64,000 nt of DNA, taken from Neoechinorhynchus agilis (taxonomy: Eukaryota > Acanthocephala). The stretch spans positions 5,704,001-5,768,000 of the forward strand of contig CM121343.1 of assembly GCA_051530055.1 (NCBI GenBank), written 5' to 3'. Position numbers and translations under genes: made by a program. The notes under the pieces were generated by a model, which was not told the origin of the DNA, did not search any database, and worked only from the letters and a program-made list of their open reading frames with translations. Shown here one piece after another: positions 32,969 to 45,509 of the stretch (position 1 is the first letter of the stretch; the number at the start of each line of letters is the position of its first letter).

Positions 32969-35405
32969 CAAAAAAACTTTTGTGACAATGTAAATTAAAC
33001 TTCTATATTATGAAACGATGAACACGTTTCTGCGAACAATCTTCGGGGAAAGGCCGAGATTAAATTTAAGACTTTAAAGCCATTAATTTATATAAAAGAG
33101 ATGCTATAAAATGATAGACATGGTTGAGAGAAGGTTTTGTCAAGAGAGGAATTTCAGTTAATGAATGCGCTTGTTAATTCGATGATCTTTTCTTATCGTT
33201 GCCATCATTTACGCTGACAGTAATTTGTCATTTTCGTATGCGTATAAATCGAACTTAAGTTTGCTATCATTTCAATCCGCCGCCGCCGCCCCATAATGTG
33301 TTTTTCAATATTTCCAAAAGAAGTATTTCTTACACATTTTATTGGTCACATAAAAGTTGGCCAACTGAGTTAAACCAATTGTTTCTAGAGTAAACTGTCA
33401 TAAAACCACGCAGGTCAATTGGGTCTTAATCCCAACGTACTTTTGGAGACAATGGTACCAAAAATAGTCGATTTGCCGACTTCAGTGAGTATGCAAGGGA
33501 TGGATAGACTTCCACTTTGGAGAGACCTTTGGTGGAATACGATGTTCATTGTATATTATAGAACCGGGAAAGGAGAGAATCGAACCGTATTGTAGAGTTG
33601 TTTTCGCCTGAACGGTTGATATTCGACGCCGAGGTGAGAGATGTTCCATTGATAGAGACGTTCATTTCATATTGATTCAAAAGGGAACGGCATTGATGCT
33701 GTATAACAAAGACGAGTGCCGATGTTAAAGTAACACAGCAAGTTCAAAAAAAGAAAACTCAGTTTCTAGGTGGTACTCACTAATTTTAGACATGAGTATA
33801 AGATTTGTTGACCTTAAATTTGCCAAAAAGCATTTTTTTTAATTTGCATTGAATCTTGTTTTAGGCGAATAATTGCTTTTGTTGAGCAAATCGGAATCAC
33901 TAAAAAGGCTTAAAATTAGATCGCTTCATAAAAAATATTCTGTCCAAAATTCAGGTGGTACTTTATTGAATTAAGATTGGGTTGAATTTTTATTCGATCC
34001 TGTAGATCGCAACTTTTTTCTATTAAATGTCGACCAAGAACGATATTCCGTCTCTTTATTTCTAGTAACACGATAATTAACCTTTAACCAAAATACAGGC
34101 GTAGGTTTGAAGAATAGCGAGTACCGCTCAAAGGAGTAGGAAACTCACTGATGAGTACTACCTCTTCGGAAGGTATCTGAGGATCCGGAAAAATGTGTAC
34201 AAACTCGTAACCGTGATAGTCGAAGATATTCAACAGTTGACTGTTTACCTAAAGGAAAAAGAAGGGACGGGATTGTTGCGACAAAAGCAAATGAAATTAC
34301 TGAATATCATCACATCTTTGTACAAATGCAAACCTGGACGTTCTCCACTGAATGGCGGAAGCGAGGATTTGCACATTCCTATGACATCTTCTTGCTAAAA
34401 GCATCTCTGAATCAATATGATTCATGGATCATACGGAAATATCCATGTTCCATAGATGAGATACACAATTTGGAGATGATGGGGTTATCTTCAATATGGA
34501 CTTCGATCTACAGCAAACGATCAAGGGTAATATAATGTCGAAGGCGTATAGTTTCATAAATGCTTTTTTCCCTGAATATCTTTGTTAAAATTGCTATAAA
34601 TTATTCACGGGCAACCCAGGATAAAACGACTAATCATTAACATTCTCGAAACACTTTGTTACTACTTCGCTGTGTGGATAAATTTTTTGGGAACGTTACC
34701 TTTTGTAATAGCCATTTACACGCTGAATTCGACTATCTTGTTTGAAAGTATTGTTCAGGAAAAACAAAAACTTCAATAAAGCTCGAGTATGTTACAATTC
34801 GCCATTTTCATCACGACGTTGCTTCATTAGATACGTGAATGAGAATTGATGGAAATTATCTGTTACTAATGGTTAAAAGACCACATTAAAATGGGTAAAT
34901 TGAAGAATGAAGTATTCATAAAGATCCAGAGGTAAACTCACTTTAGATTTGTCCGTTTATGTAGCCCGGTGTTAATATCCTTTGACCGAGTCGATGTGAT
35001 TATTGATTCCATGAATGGCGTCAAATCATACGAGACGAACGTTCAATGGGAGAGAGAGAATGTGGGTTGACGGCAAGAATTGAATCTTTAACGGGCGTAC
35101 AACGAAATGTTGACCGAAGGTGAAGAAACAGCTCCTAAAAAAACCCAATTACCAAGAAAACTACGTCCATCGAAGACTTTTAAGTTTTGAACGATCGACC
35201 GGTACCGTCGCCTACTTTAATTTTTCAATCGCAACTGATGCGAATTCCAGAGCATCGTTATACAATTTAATATTTGACAACGAAGTGAAATCGTGAGAAA
35301 AATTCGAATTTAAAAAATCGAGATATTCGGACCTCTGCTTAGGACAATCTAAGAAGCATTCATTCTTTTTAGAATCGGTTAAAAATTAAATCAAAAAGTG
35401 TAATG
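32969..35405. other. Long intergenic region with one satellite monomer
   Basis: No host gene is recognised. At about 34138-34235 there is a single inverted unit of the 51110 satellite (GGAAACTCACTGATGAGT, then GAGGATCCGG and CAAACTCGTAACCG). Small frames at 34195-34535 overlap it and have no family resemblance. Confidence 0.5.
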
Positions 35406-36260
35406 TTATTCCTTATACTTGTATTTATCGTCCCATGGATTAGTGTTGGGGACTTTCCGATCTGTTTTGTTAGTGACCTTTTCAACTACTGGAGGAAGTT
35501 CAAACTGACTGATTGGCACTATAAGGTCGACGGGGCTCAGTTGTTCAATGGGAGAATGAAATTCGTATAGAACGGTTGTTGAAGGTGGCAAAGCAAGAAC
35601 GTCCTTAAATTTCCTCCCGATTCTTCGTTGAAGGGCTTCATCGAAGCCATTTCGAGTCCAGAGTGCAATTTTGCACCCATTTTTCCTAACCGATAGAACT
35701 GCACCTACGAGGCATCCTTCATCCAAATCTCCGAATTGATCTCCTACAATGGCCATAAGTAGATGAAGCCAACAGGCGTCCAGATCGACGGCGGTGTGTC
35801 GTTTATCGATGAAGAAAACCCATCGGCCACCATTAATATTCATCGGATCTTCCCACATTGGTTGAATTCCACGCTTGAAGACCATCAGATCGGTGTTGAA
35901 GTGGAGTTTATTGACGGTTTGGAGATGGTTAATCACTGACCAAAACTCTTCGGCAGTTTCGACATTGCTCACGAACACAATGTTATCACGCCAAGCACGC
36001 GACTGCTCATTCTTCAGAAAGTAAAACGACCAAGCATTCTCGAGAGGAAACATCGATTGCGTACCCCGTGACGTCACACTCACCCGCCTCGTGCCCACGG
36101 CAGCGACAGCTCTAACAGCCGATGTTTTATCACATGGAACATCCATTGTTGTCTGAGACGGATTCACATTGTTCGGCATCGTCGACGGGCAGTGCTTTTG
36201 GTCGTCGAGTGAGGAGCAGGAATGCGCGAACGGCGACGACGATGTACATTGACATGCCAT
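35406..36260 (-). CDS. EIF4E: Cap-binding translation initiation factor eIF4E
   Basis: Binds the m7G cap and eIF4G. The intronless frame has 284 residues, with a polar N-terminal extension of about 70 and the core at about 72-235. The cap-stacking tryptophans correspond to Trp90 (SRAWRDNI) and Trp136 (PMWEDPMN), with Glu137 next to it. Trp201 (IALWTRNG) matches the N7-methyl contact, and Trp107 (EEFWSVINHLQ) the eIF4G/4E-BP face. All key positions are Trp, so it is class I and not 4EHP. After the core there is a further 45 residues ending DDKYKYKE. No clear splice acceptor lies next to the ATG, unlike many neighbours. Confidence 0.96.
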   Translation of the reverse strand: MACQCTSSSPFAHSCSSLDDQKHCPSTMPNNVNPSQTTMDVPCDKTSAVRAVAAVGTRRVSVTSRGTQSMFPLENAWSFYFLKNEQSRAWRDNIVFVSNVETAEEFWSVINHLQTVNKLHFNTDLMVFKRGIQPMWEDPMNINGGRWVFFIDKRHTAVDLDACWLHLLMAIVGDQFGDLDEGCLVGAVLSVRKNGCKIALWTRNGFDEALQRRIGRKFKDVLALPPSTTVLYEFHSPIEQLSPVDLIVPISQFELPPVVEKVTNKTDRKVPNTNPWDDKYKYKE

Positions 36261-36459
36261 CGGGTCGGAAAGAATCCAAAAGCGATGACGCGCTCTATTA
36301 CGTCTTTTTTTAGCAATTTTATGGAAGCGCTAGAAATATCAAGGCGGCCTATTGTTAAGTGGCTCAAAATTCAACTACCCACCGTTGACATGAACTAGAT
36401 CAAAAATCAATGTTTACTGGATCAAAAAGTGCGATCGCATGGGATATTAAATTTCTCAT

Positions 36460-36580
36460 CTTGGTCTCCGCGCGGTTGAAAACGTCTTCATTAAAGATGT
36501 CGGGTTCATCATCAGTTTGGTTGAACTTCAAGAACTCGACGAGGTTCGAAACGTCTTCATTAAAAACGTTCTCTAAAGAT
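36460..36580. repeat. Foldback family A fragment
   Basis: GGGTTCATCATCAGTTTGGT near 36503 and its flanks AACGTCTTCATTAAA on both sides (36480 and 36555) form a rearranged copy of the central part of family A. It lies upstream of eIF4E. Confidence 0.55.
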
Positions 36581-36835
36581 CAATGCAAAAAAATTAATTT
36601 GATCATGCGGTTCACGAGATGATTTCTGACTTTTCGCAATATCTCAATAAAAACACTTCGTTCAAGCAAACTCATAATTGGTTCAAAAATAATAAACAAA
36701 AGAAGATTGAATTGTTCATATTAGTTGTTTTCTGGCCATGCAAACAACATTAATCAAAAGACGTACAAGATTGTGCCGCTACGTAAACAATCAACAGTTT
36801 AAAAAAAAATTTAAATAAACATTCAATAGTATTCT

Positions 36836-37140
36836 CAATCGTACTTCACCGTCCCCAAGACGCTCGCTGCGTTTCCTCGCTGGATAGCCAAGGATATGTT
36901 CTGCACTAGGAACGAACGAGCCCTCCTATCATTGGTCGAGTCGATCAGTCGATGCCCCAGTTCGAAAACAAAACTCCTCGCCGCACGTCCGAAAGCTCCT
37001 AAGGTTTCCACTGCGAAGGGGACAAAATGATAAGAATTTGTAAAATCGGCGTATTTTGCAACTTTACGAAGCTCAGCTGCTGATGCGGCTCCCCCAGCCC
37101 CGGAGGATGCATCTCGCAGATTGCTGGCTGCAAAATAAAA
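36836..37140 (-). mobile_element. Retroelement-type C-terminal module, best-preserved frame
   Basis: The minus strand is open through the module without a break: AASNLRDASSGAGGAASAAE, then YHFVPFAVETLGAFGRAARS, FELGHRLIDSTNDRRARSFL and VQNISLAIQRGNAASVLGTV. It diverges from the other copies in DNA but keeps the protein pattern. Downstream lies a fragment of the 17179 palindrome (near 37135-37183). It may be a younger or separate subfamily. Confidence 0.7.
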
Positions 37141-37625
37141 TCATTTTAACTCTTTTCTACACGATATATAAAACAACCAACATATAGAAAGGAACTGAAC
37201 AAGCGATCGCTGCATTAAAACTTGGGGAATTTGGAAATGTAGCAAACACATATTGCAAATCGTTCCGAGATTTGAAAGTTATGAAGCTGTTTTTCGCAGT
37301 GGGAGTTAGTTAACGCGACTTATTTTCAGTCGTCCCGAAAAGTTACTATAACCAATTTATTCAATGACTCTTTTTAACTTTAAGCATAACATATAAGCAG
37401 AAACTTTAGACGACATTTTAAATTTTGTTTATTATTTAGATTTTATCTAAAGGAAACAATTCTCAATAGATACAAGACTTTTCCGTTAGGAACCTTATGG
37501 AATGCTCAAGAGGTTAGTCTAGTACTACAGCTTTCAAGAGGTAAATTTAGATTTCTGGATTTTCTCACAACGCTAATGAAGAACATAAATCGATTTCATA
37601 TATCATTTTCCTCGGAGTAAATTTG
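37141..37625. other. Intergenic, nothing recognised
   Basis: AT-rich sequence between the module and the foldback/tandem element. No frame or repeat of note beyond the palindrome fragment at its start. Confidence 0.4.
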
Positions 37626-38635
37626 ATTGTACGTTGGCGAATCCTGTCCGCGGTGTTATCGATACTCATTTATTTGAGAAATATTTCACAAGGTTTTCCT
37701 TGCCTCTTCAGTCGCTATTGCTTGTAAGTTTTAAATGTGTGGATTGCGAATCCTGTCTCCGGTGTTATCGATACTCATTTATTTGAGAAATATTTCACAA
37801 GGTTTTCCTTGCTTCTTCAGTCGCTATTGCTTGTAAGTTTTAAATGTGTGGATTGCGAATCCTGTCTCCGGTGTTATCGATACTCATTTATTTGAGAAAT
37901 ATTTCACAAGGTTTTCCTTGCCTCTTCAGTCGCTATTGCTTGTAAGTTTTAAATGTGTGGATTGCGAATTCTGTCTCCGGTGTTATCGATACTCATTTAT
38001 TTGAGAAATATTTCACAAGGTTTTCCTTGCCTCTTCAGTCGCTATTGCTTGTAAGTTTTAAATGTGTGGATTGCGAATCCTGTCTCCGGTGTTATCGATA
38101 CTCATTTATTTGAGAAATATTTCACAAGGTTTTCCTTGCTTCTTCAGTCGCTATTGCTTGTAAGTTTTAAATGTGTGGATTGCGAATCCTGTCTCCGGTG
38201 TTATCGATACTCATTTATTTGAGAAATATTTCACAAGGTTTTCCTTGCTTCTTCAGTCGCTATTGCTTGTAAGTTTTAAATGTGTGGATTGCGAATCCTG
38301 TCTCCGGTGTTATCGATACTCATTTATTTGAGAAATATTTCACAAGGTTTTCCTTGCCTCTTCAGTCGCTATTGCTTGTAAGTTTTAAATGTGTGGATTG
38401 CGAATTCTGTCCCCGGTGTTATCGATACTCATTTAATTGAGAAATATTTCACAAGGTTTTCCTTGCCTCTTCAGTCGCTATTGCTTGTAATTTTTTAAAT
38501 ATGTAAGTTCGTCATTTAAAAACTTGCGAAACAATAGCGAGCGAAGAGGCAAGGAAAACCTTGTGAAATATTTCTCAAATAAATGAGTATCGATAACACT
38601 GGGGACATGATTCACCAACGTACAATAAATCGATT
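37626..38635. mobile_element. Second foldback element with eight internal tandem repeats
   Basis: Sister of the 4641 element. The left end is TTGTACGTTGGCGAATCC, and the right end is the inverted copy ending CCAACGTACAA near 38625. Eight direct units start (TCGATACTCATTTA) at 37659 and then every 109 bp to 38422, followed by one inverted unit. The units are nearly identical, more so than in the first element, and lack about ten bases of it. It sits about 25 bp beyond the TBCD stop codon. Confidence 0.87.
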
Positions 38636-38661
38636 TTATCAGGTATACGTCTTATTTGCTC

Positions 38662-41600
38662 TTAATTTTTTACTACAGTGATATAGTCATGCATCATTTC
38701 ATTGAACAATTTGACAGTTATGTCCACGACATCGCTAACGTCTTGGGTCCAGTCAGACTCGGCTATCATGTCCAACAGTTCTGCGTATTTTGGGTGATCG
38801 GCATCGCCATAGATCAGAACGGACTCGTATAGAATAATGGCGGCTTCTTGCCGAACTCGAGGTAATTCAGACGATAAAAGTTGTTTCAGCTTTTCTCCGA
38901 TCGCCAAATCACATGACGTATTAAATTGGATACTTCGTATGACAATAAATGCCGTGCAGTGTAGCACTGAACTGTTCTTCAGCTGCAACGCCGTCTCACA
39001 TATAAAATCAATCATCCTTTTCATCTTGTGTCCTCCAACTTCATCCACAAACTGCTTCAAAACCTCATAGCTCATGAAGACACGAACAGTGATCAAGTAC
39101 TTCAGTAACAATGATCCTTTATCTTTCAAAAGCAACATATACGAAAAAATTGAATCGAATATCTTCCCAATAACTTTCATATTATATTGGTGGCGTAGCG
39201 AGAATTCAAGCAAGCAATCTATAATATGAAAATCTTTACAAATTAAGTCAAAAAGATTTCCATATCCTATTCTTGTAATTTTTGATTGTGAAGATTGAAG
39301 GTTGCAAAGATGAGGTATAAGCCAGTTTAGAGGACCATACTCAACGATGCATATATCCATTATCTTATAATAAAAGCAGAGCTCATCTTGATTTCGGTTT
39401 TTAAGGTATTCGTCCCTCATTTTAGCAATCATTTCAATACTTTGAAGGATCGACCCGTACGTAGCGTCCAATTCGAACAAGGAAAACAAACCGCGAATAT
39501 GAACCATGGCCGTATGATCGATTATGCATAGTCCTCCAACCAAGGCTGTTTTGAACATCCTCTGAACTTGATTTGGTATAAATTTGTAATGTGGATTTAT
39601 CGTAAGCCACATATTAAGAAAACTCAACAACTCATTGAACGCAGTTTCTCTTATAATTCTACCGACGTCACCGTTGAGTATTCGGGTCCTATCGTTCATC
39701 ATATCAATGAAAAAGTCAAACGCGTACTCAAACAATTGAGTATTATCCGCCTGCATCGATTCGCATAAAATCTGACTAACACACTTGATGCCCACGGCTC
39801 TTGAATTTATATTTTTCTTGTAAGTGAATTTTTCTCCAACAAGAGATACCAATGTTTCGATAACACGAGAATTCGATCGAAGGAAAGTTACTGGATAAGA
39901 ATTGAATAATAAGAAATATCCAGCTCTTACGTGATCATCACTTGGAGAAACACTCTTAGTGCGGACCGAGTGATTCTCGAAGAAATCAGAGCAATGGGCA
40001 GTTTGAACGAGATATGCCTTCGCAGCTTTACAAGCTTCCGATTGAGTATCATCAGATTTGCATTCAATTGACTTAATCGGAGGAATCTTATGATGCAAGA
40101 AAATACAACTGTGGTGAATTTTCGCCTTAAAGAACTTCACTAAAGTAGATCATCCTGTAAACAACAGAACTATTCTTCGATAATTTAACGAAAAACTAAA
40201 TATATAATTGTCTATGAAGTGCAAATTTTCGATCAAAGGAATAAATTCAAACCAACCAGTAACTTATTTAATGCCTAAACGCCGCTTTTCAACGAAATTC
40301 ATCTTTGAAATACTGAGTTTAAGTATCTGTAAAGCGTGGGATGCAACATGTTAGTCTCAAAAGACCTCTTCCATCCGTAATCGTGAGGATATGCAATGAG
40401 AAGGAATGAACTTGAAAAGATGTCGTATTCGATTTTTGTGAAAAACATTAACAAAAATTGTAAGATTCCTCGTCGTAAAGATTAGATCCTCGCAATCAAT
40501 CTGCAGCGTATTCTCGCGGTCCCAATCAAATCGCCGAAACTCACAAAGTCGTAAGATGAGGTTTGAGGCCGAATATAAGACATGACAAGCACTTAAGCAC
40601 ATAGCATCGAATGATTGAGCAATTATACGGAGGAGATTTTTCGATTTTAAGAACAAATCCTCGTTTTCATGTGAGCAGCACAAAAGTGCACCCAAAAGCA
40701 TGACTCCACCATGCACGAGGGACACATCGCATATATCCAATTTTTCAATATCAAACAACTCATTGAGCAAAGGTTCGGACTTTTGGTATACAATTTCGTA
40801 GAAATTAGCAGACACTCTAAACAACGACTGGGCAGCGTTAATTCGAACTTTGGGGTGCCAATGTCTGAGACATACGGTTACTAAGTGATTTACGATCACC
40901 AGTCTGTAAGGATTTCGAAGAGTCAGGGAAACTCCAAAATCAAATGCAGAAGCAAGGGTCTTTACGTGAGCGGCATCAAGGTCCAAGACCACATAATCTT
41001 CGTCTCGGTTATCGCGCATGCGACCAGCGAGTTCCTGATAAGCAGCAACCGAGGCTAATCGGCATCTTTCCTCCCGGTCAAATGAAGCAAGACATAGGAG
41101 AACGGAGTGCATTCGCTTCAATGTAGTTTTGTTTCTCACGTTGTAGGATCTCGCAATCGACCAAAGTCCAAAACATACACTGTCGCGGACTCCTAATCCG
41201 CAGGATACATTTATCAATGCCCGCTCATAAAATGCAAAGTCGCACAAACGGTTTACAACAGAAGGTTGTGAAAATGCGTCGGATTCTTGTATTCAATCAA
41301 CGACCAATGCTAATTACCTTCGAAGGATTTCTACTTACTAGATTAATAAAATTTAAAGCTGTAGGAAGCCTCAGGTTCTAAATGTGCTCGCTAGGAATGC
41401 AAAATATTCAATAATCGCCGTCTTTTTCACAATCCTCTTATGACAACTGTCTCAAGGGCGAACGGAGGAATCGTCTTGTGATAGCCCAGCTCCGCCAGGC
41501 AAAGACAACCTCCTAGGACTCTATTAACATCGGATTGGTGTGCAGTTAGTGAGTAAATCCTATTTAAGACTTTTGCAATTTCTTCTTTATCCATAAAGGC

Positions 41601-43247
41601 CACGATACGTGCCAAGCATTCAGCTCCTTTCCACTTACACGTAAAGTCTCCATTTTCGATGTTTGCGAACATTACACTTTTCGCATAAAGAAGCAAATGG
41701 TCGGCACCTGACTTAGAGGTGGTTTTCTCCCCATTGCTTGTGGAAACCTGCGTCGGCAATATTTGTTCATCAAAGTGTTTTTTATGCATAATCATTTCAC
41801 AAAATCGATTAAGTATCTTCATATCGAAAATCTTAGCTTTAAAATTCGTGCTCATTGACCATTCACGTGCTCGCGACACGCATACATACTCGTCCATCAA
41901 AAGCTTAGCAATATCGTGGTCCATACATCTTAACATTTCATAGAACAAAACCATCGCAGATTCCAACTTCATATTATCGGACGTTTTTAAATGGGAAAAT
42001 ACGTCCACTGTAACCGAACATAGGCGAGTGATTGAAATGTCAAATCTATTTAAAAAATATCCAAAGGTTCTTGAAGCGCTGTGGATACAGACAGCACGAT
42101 CGCCATTAATGGAAAACAGTGAACATATATTTAGAATCCTGGACGTTAGAGATGTGGTCTCCATTTGATCTTTTACTTCTATTGCACCAATGGCGAATGG
42201 CGCTTGAATAAGGACTGAAAGCCAATCAAATAGAAACGCGAAAATGTCAGCATGAGTCGAAGCGTCCAAATTTTCAATTATGACTAAGATGAGCCAACAA
42301 AGAAGTGAAAACACATAAAAACCAAGTGCGTTCAAAAATCTATCTTCGAAATTCAATAATTATGCACCAAACATTTCTGAGATTACTCATCATGAAAAAC
42401 AAGGTGGAGATTATAATCCTCCGGGTGGAAAATATTTTTTGGAAATATTTCGATCGTTAAATTATTGAAAAAAAATGCAAATAAAAAATATTTTATATTC
42501 TGTTCTCTTATTGGAAATACTACTCTTATTTAAGCATTGAGTTTTTGTTTGGCCCTAAATATTATTAGTAATTAGCGGTACAATGTACAAACTCCAATAA
42601 GTATCGCGCACACGTGATTGTTATTCTGACGCCGATTGGTTGTAAATACCAGCTTACATTTTAATTGCACTTTTGAGGATGCCGAAAATCCAAGAAAGAT
42701 CCTCATTGGGTAGGGACCAATATCATTGGGTGTTTTAGTGGTAAGAAGAGTAAAACATAGGGTTTTAGATATTAACGGGCACGAATAAAAATCCAGCGTC
42801 CAAAAAAAGTGGAAATGCATTAAAATGTTCTATTTTAATTTGGAAGGACTTTGAGAATGGATTCTTTAGTCGGGAAAATGTTGGCTCGCTTGGGTCTAAA
42901 TAGACAACTTTTTCTAAATACTGAATTTCCGTCGGTAAGAACGATCTGAAAACGTTGTAAGAAAGTACTCGTTTGACATGATTGAGCATAAGACAAGCCA
43001 CATATTCTTTTTCCTGAAATTTGCGATTTTCATCAATAGCGGAGGAGACTATATAGACCAGCTTTGGGCAGCCGTCGTTGAGAACACTGATCAATGGTAA
43101 TTGGTCGTTATTGAACGCCCGAAGATATGATTCAAAGGAAAAAATAAATGTCCTATGATATTTCCCTTGTTCAGCTTGTGATATGGCATCTTTAACTGCC
43201 GCGACATCCTCCTCAGATACAGGCTCAAACTTGTTTTCACTGATCAT
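38662..43247 (-). CDS. TBCD: Tubulin-folding cofactor D
   Basis: HEAT-repeat chaperone that captures beta-tubulin and assembles the alpha/beta dimer. Four long exons: 43247 to about 42777, about 42350-41431, about 41290-40357 and 40140-38662, giving roughly 1,150 residues like its relatives. Diagnostic blocks include CKWKGAECLARIVAFMDKEE with GGCLCLAELG (exon 2), VRDSVCFGLWSIARSY with RCRLASVAAYQELAGR (exon 3), NGDVGRIIRETAFNELL and the C-terminal RVRQEAAIILYESVLIYGDA (exon 4). The start is uncertain: the ATG at 43247 directly follows TTTTTTTAAG, so there may be an earlier exon. The intron at about 42360-42770 contains a foldback fragment (TGGAGATTATAATCCTCCGG near 42396). Exon ends are approximate. 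Confidence 0.92.
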
Positions 43248-44074
43248 CTTAAAAAAAGCGTCAGGCCATTCGATGGGGAATTACCCTGCAAAAATTAAAC
43301 TAATTTCAAACTTCGCATTGAGTAATACTTCGATAACGTCAATTGGCTTAATGGAATTCACTAAATTTAGCAGAATCCGCTGTGTCTATCCGACAAATGC
43401 TTTATTGATTAAGTAGCCAATAAAAAAAGATTTTGCGTTTATTGGTTGTTGAAAAAAGCACCCTAAATTAGTAACATTGATCTTCCAGCTTTTTCTTGAA
43501 GATTTGCACCACAGCTTCATCTACTCGAAGCAGCTCGGAGTGATCGCGAACTGAAACTTTATGATCACAATCAATGACGAAAATGGACGCCGAAACGTCC
43601 CCATTCCTTAGGGAAACCAAATTTATACTTTAGTGCAAGCGAAGATTCCTGCAGGTAAAAAAGGAATCTTAAGCGTGGACGGTCCAGCATTTCTTTCGTA
43701 TTGGAAACAAATAGCGCCTATGGATATCTAAAATCTTCATTTTGTTTAGAAAGCGGTTATTCTTCGGATTTTTTAGATGACGGTGGATTTAAAATGTTAA
43801 GTCTCCTTTTTTTGTTGCCAGAGGACGCTTTCTTGGTAAATCAGAGGTTTAGTTTCTTCTCCTTTTGAGAAACAAATAATTTTCAATTTTGAAATTGTAC
43901 TAGTAAAGCAATCAGCCAATCATTTGATAACGTAAACATTGTTTTCCCGATTTCTTACTTAAATGTAAGAAGATTGGTCAATTTTGAATAACGAACTTTT
44001 CCGTCACTTTTTCAAGACAAAGAACAAGGATAAATGAATTCAAACCAATCTATTAATTTCTTCAGTGTTATTTA
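43248..44074. other. TBCD upstream region, no certain gene
   Basis: A minus-strand open stretch at about 43468-43625 (52 codons, INLVSLRNGDVSASIFVIDC and onward, stop at 43468) follows a possible acceptor. It looks protein-like but matches nothing that I know. The rest shows no feature. Confidence 0.3.
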
Positions 44075-44203
44075 ATTGTTGTGTGGTGGCGACGAAAATT
44101 ATGTAAATTTATTAAATCGATATTTCGGCTCAATCAAGAGTCTTTATCAAGATTGTTTCGCAAGTTTTTCACTTCAACGTTTGTCGCCACTACACAACAA
44201 TCA
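44075..44203. repeat. MITE with 20-bp terminal inverted repeats
   Basis: The left end ATTGTTGTGTGGTGGCGAC and the right end GTCGCCACTACACAACAAT match with one mismatch and enclose about 90 bp containing AATCAAGAGTCTTTATCAAG. No coding capacity. Confidence 0.8.
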
Positions 44204-45221
44204 CGAGCAGCTTCATTTTTCAAGTTATTTAATTATCGAAACAAATGTCGATCTCCAAATCTTTAGTGTTTACAAGCCCAAGGAACTCGAGATTTTAAAT
44301 CCCGAATGAACTGAACCCCTCGAAGGAAAAACTCGATCGAAATAAGATCTTAATTTTGCCGTCGCGTTATCATTTGCCTGAGACCCAATTGATCGTTTCA
44401 TCATGCATTTATTCTATCATCGTTCATTGGTGGATCGATTTCCTATTTACACTGTGGTTGATGTCTGAGCCTAAAAATTAGCCTTTCTCGTATTGAAACT
44501 TAACGAGTCCATCCAGTCTTCGCTGTCTAAATCGGGTTTCATCGCTCGATTCAGTTGATTAATCGAAATAATTGCCATTTAATTGGGGATTTGATGTAAG
44601 GTTGAAATTTCCGATTTAAAGAAGTTCGCAATTGGATACTTTTAAGGTATAGTAAATTGCCTTTGCCTATTAAGATTCTCCATTACGCCTCTACCATCTA
44701 ATTTTGCCGACGTATTTCAAATTATATACATCAGGTCTGATAATATTAGAATATAATAATAATATGCTTTATGTTGTCACAGCATGGTGATTGATTTTGA
44801 CATCGTGAAATCCAATAAAAAATTGGAGATTTTACGTAAGTCCTCGTATTCTTTAAAAAATATTCTGACTTTAAAGGCTCCATTTTTAAAGGAATCACAA
44901 TGCAATTTCGTAAGACGTTGAAACACATAGTAACAACATGTGAACCACGGCTAATCCAAATTTGAAAGGAATAAAAATTGTATAAAATAGGGAAATTTCC
45001 TGCTCATGATCGAGTTTGAACAAATATGATAAAAAATGTTGCTTAGTGAAGCGATAAATACCGGCAATCCTCAGAGAAAGTAATGTAGGGAATCTATTCA
45101 CGTAACTAAACTGCAATGTCGTCGTTTGGCCGCATCCGATTCAAGGATTGGTCAGGCTTATATTTTATGTGAGTGAATGAGGCCTTTAAACCCACAGGAG
45201 TGTTACCGAGATCTTCTCTAG
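44204..45221. other. Intergenic, nothing recognised
   Basis: AT-rich sequence with short frames only. No similarity or structure of note. Confidence 0.4.
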
Positions 45222-45375
45222 TATGTGGAATTATTGTTTAGAAGTGTACACCCGCGGTAAATGATTATTTCGATTAAAGAGACATTCCGAACCTTTTCCC
45301 GCGAGTGTAGACTTCTAAACAATAATTCTCTAATCACATTCCCCCCGGTACCTCCTCGCACATATCGACATCTCT
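45222..45375. repeat. Foldback family A, compact palindromic copy
   Basis: GAATTATTGTTTAGAAGTGT (left, 45228) is mirrored by ACTTCTAAACAATAATTC (right, near 45320). The outer arm ends in GGTACCTCCTCGCACATATC, the complement of the start of the 512-650 copy. The total is about 150 bp. Confidence 0.75.
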
Positions 45376-45509
45376 AGTATGTGTTCTTTGGTGATTATAA
45401 AAATAGAGACTGATTTATTGATCTCAATATTTCATCCGTCTCATCGGACTTCTTCGGATCAGGTAGGGCAGGGTGGCTTTATCCTGAGTTTTAGCCTATA
45501 ATCCGCCTT

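Noticed and set aside
33570-33620. Possible tRNA B box (GAATCGAACC)
   Set aside because: No matching A box or cloverleaf arms could be folded around it by eye.
43468-43625. A 52-codon minus-strand open stretch upstream of TBCD
   Set aside because: Protein-like composition and a stop codon are seen, but no family, start codon or upstream exon could be found; kept only as a remark.
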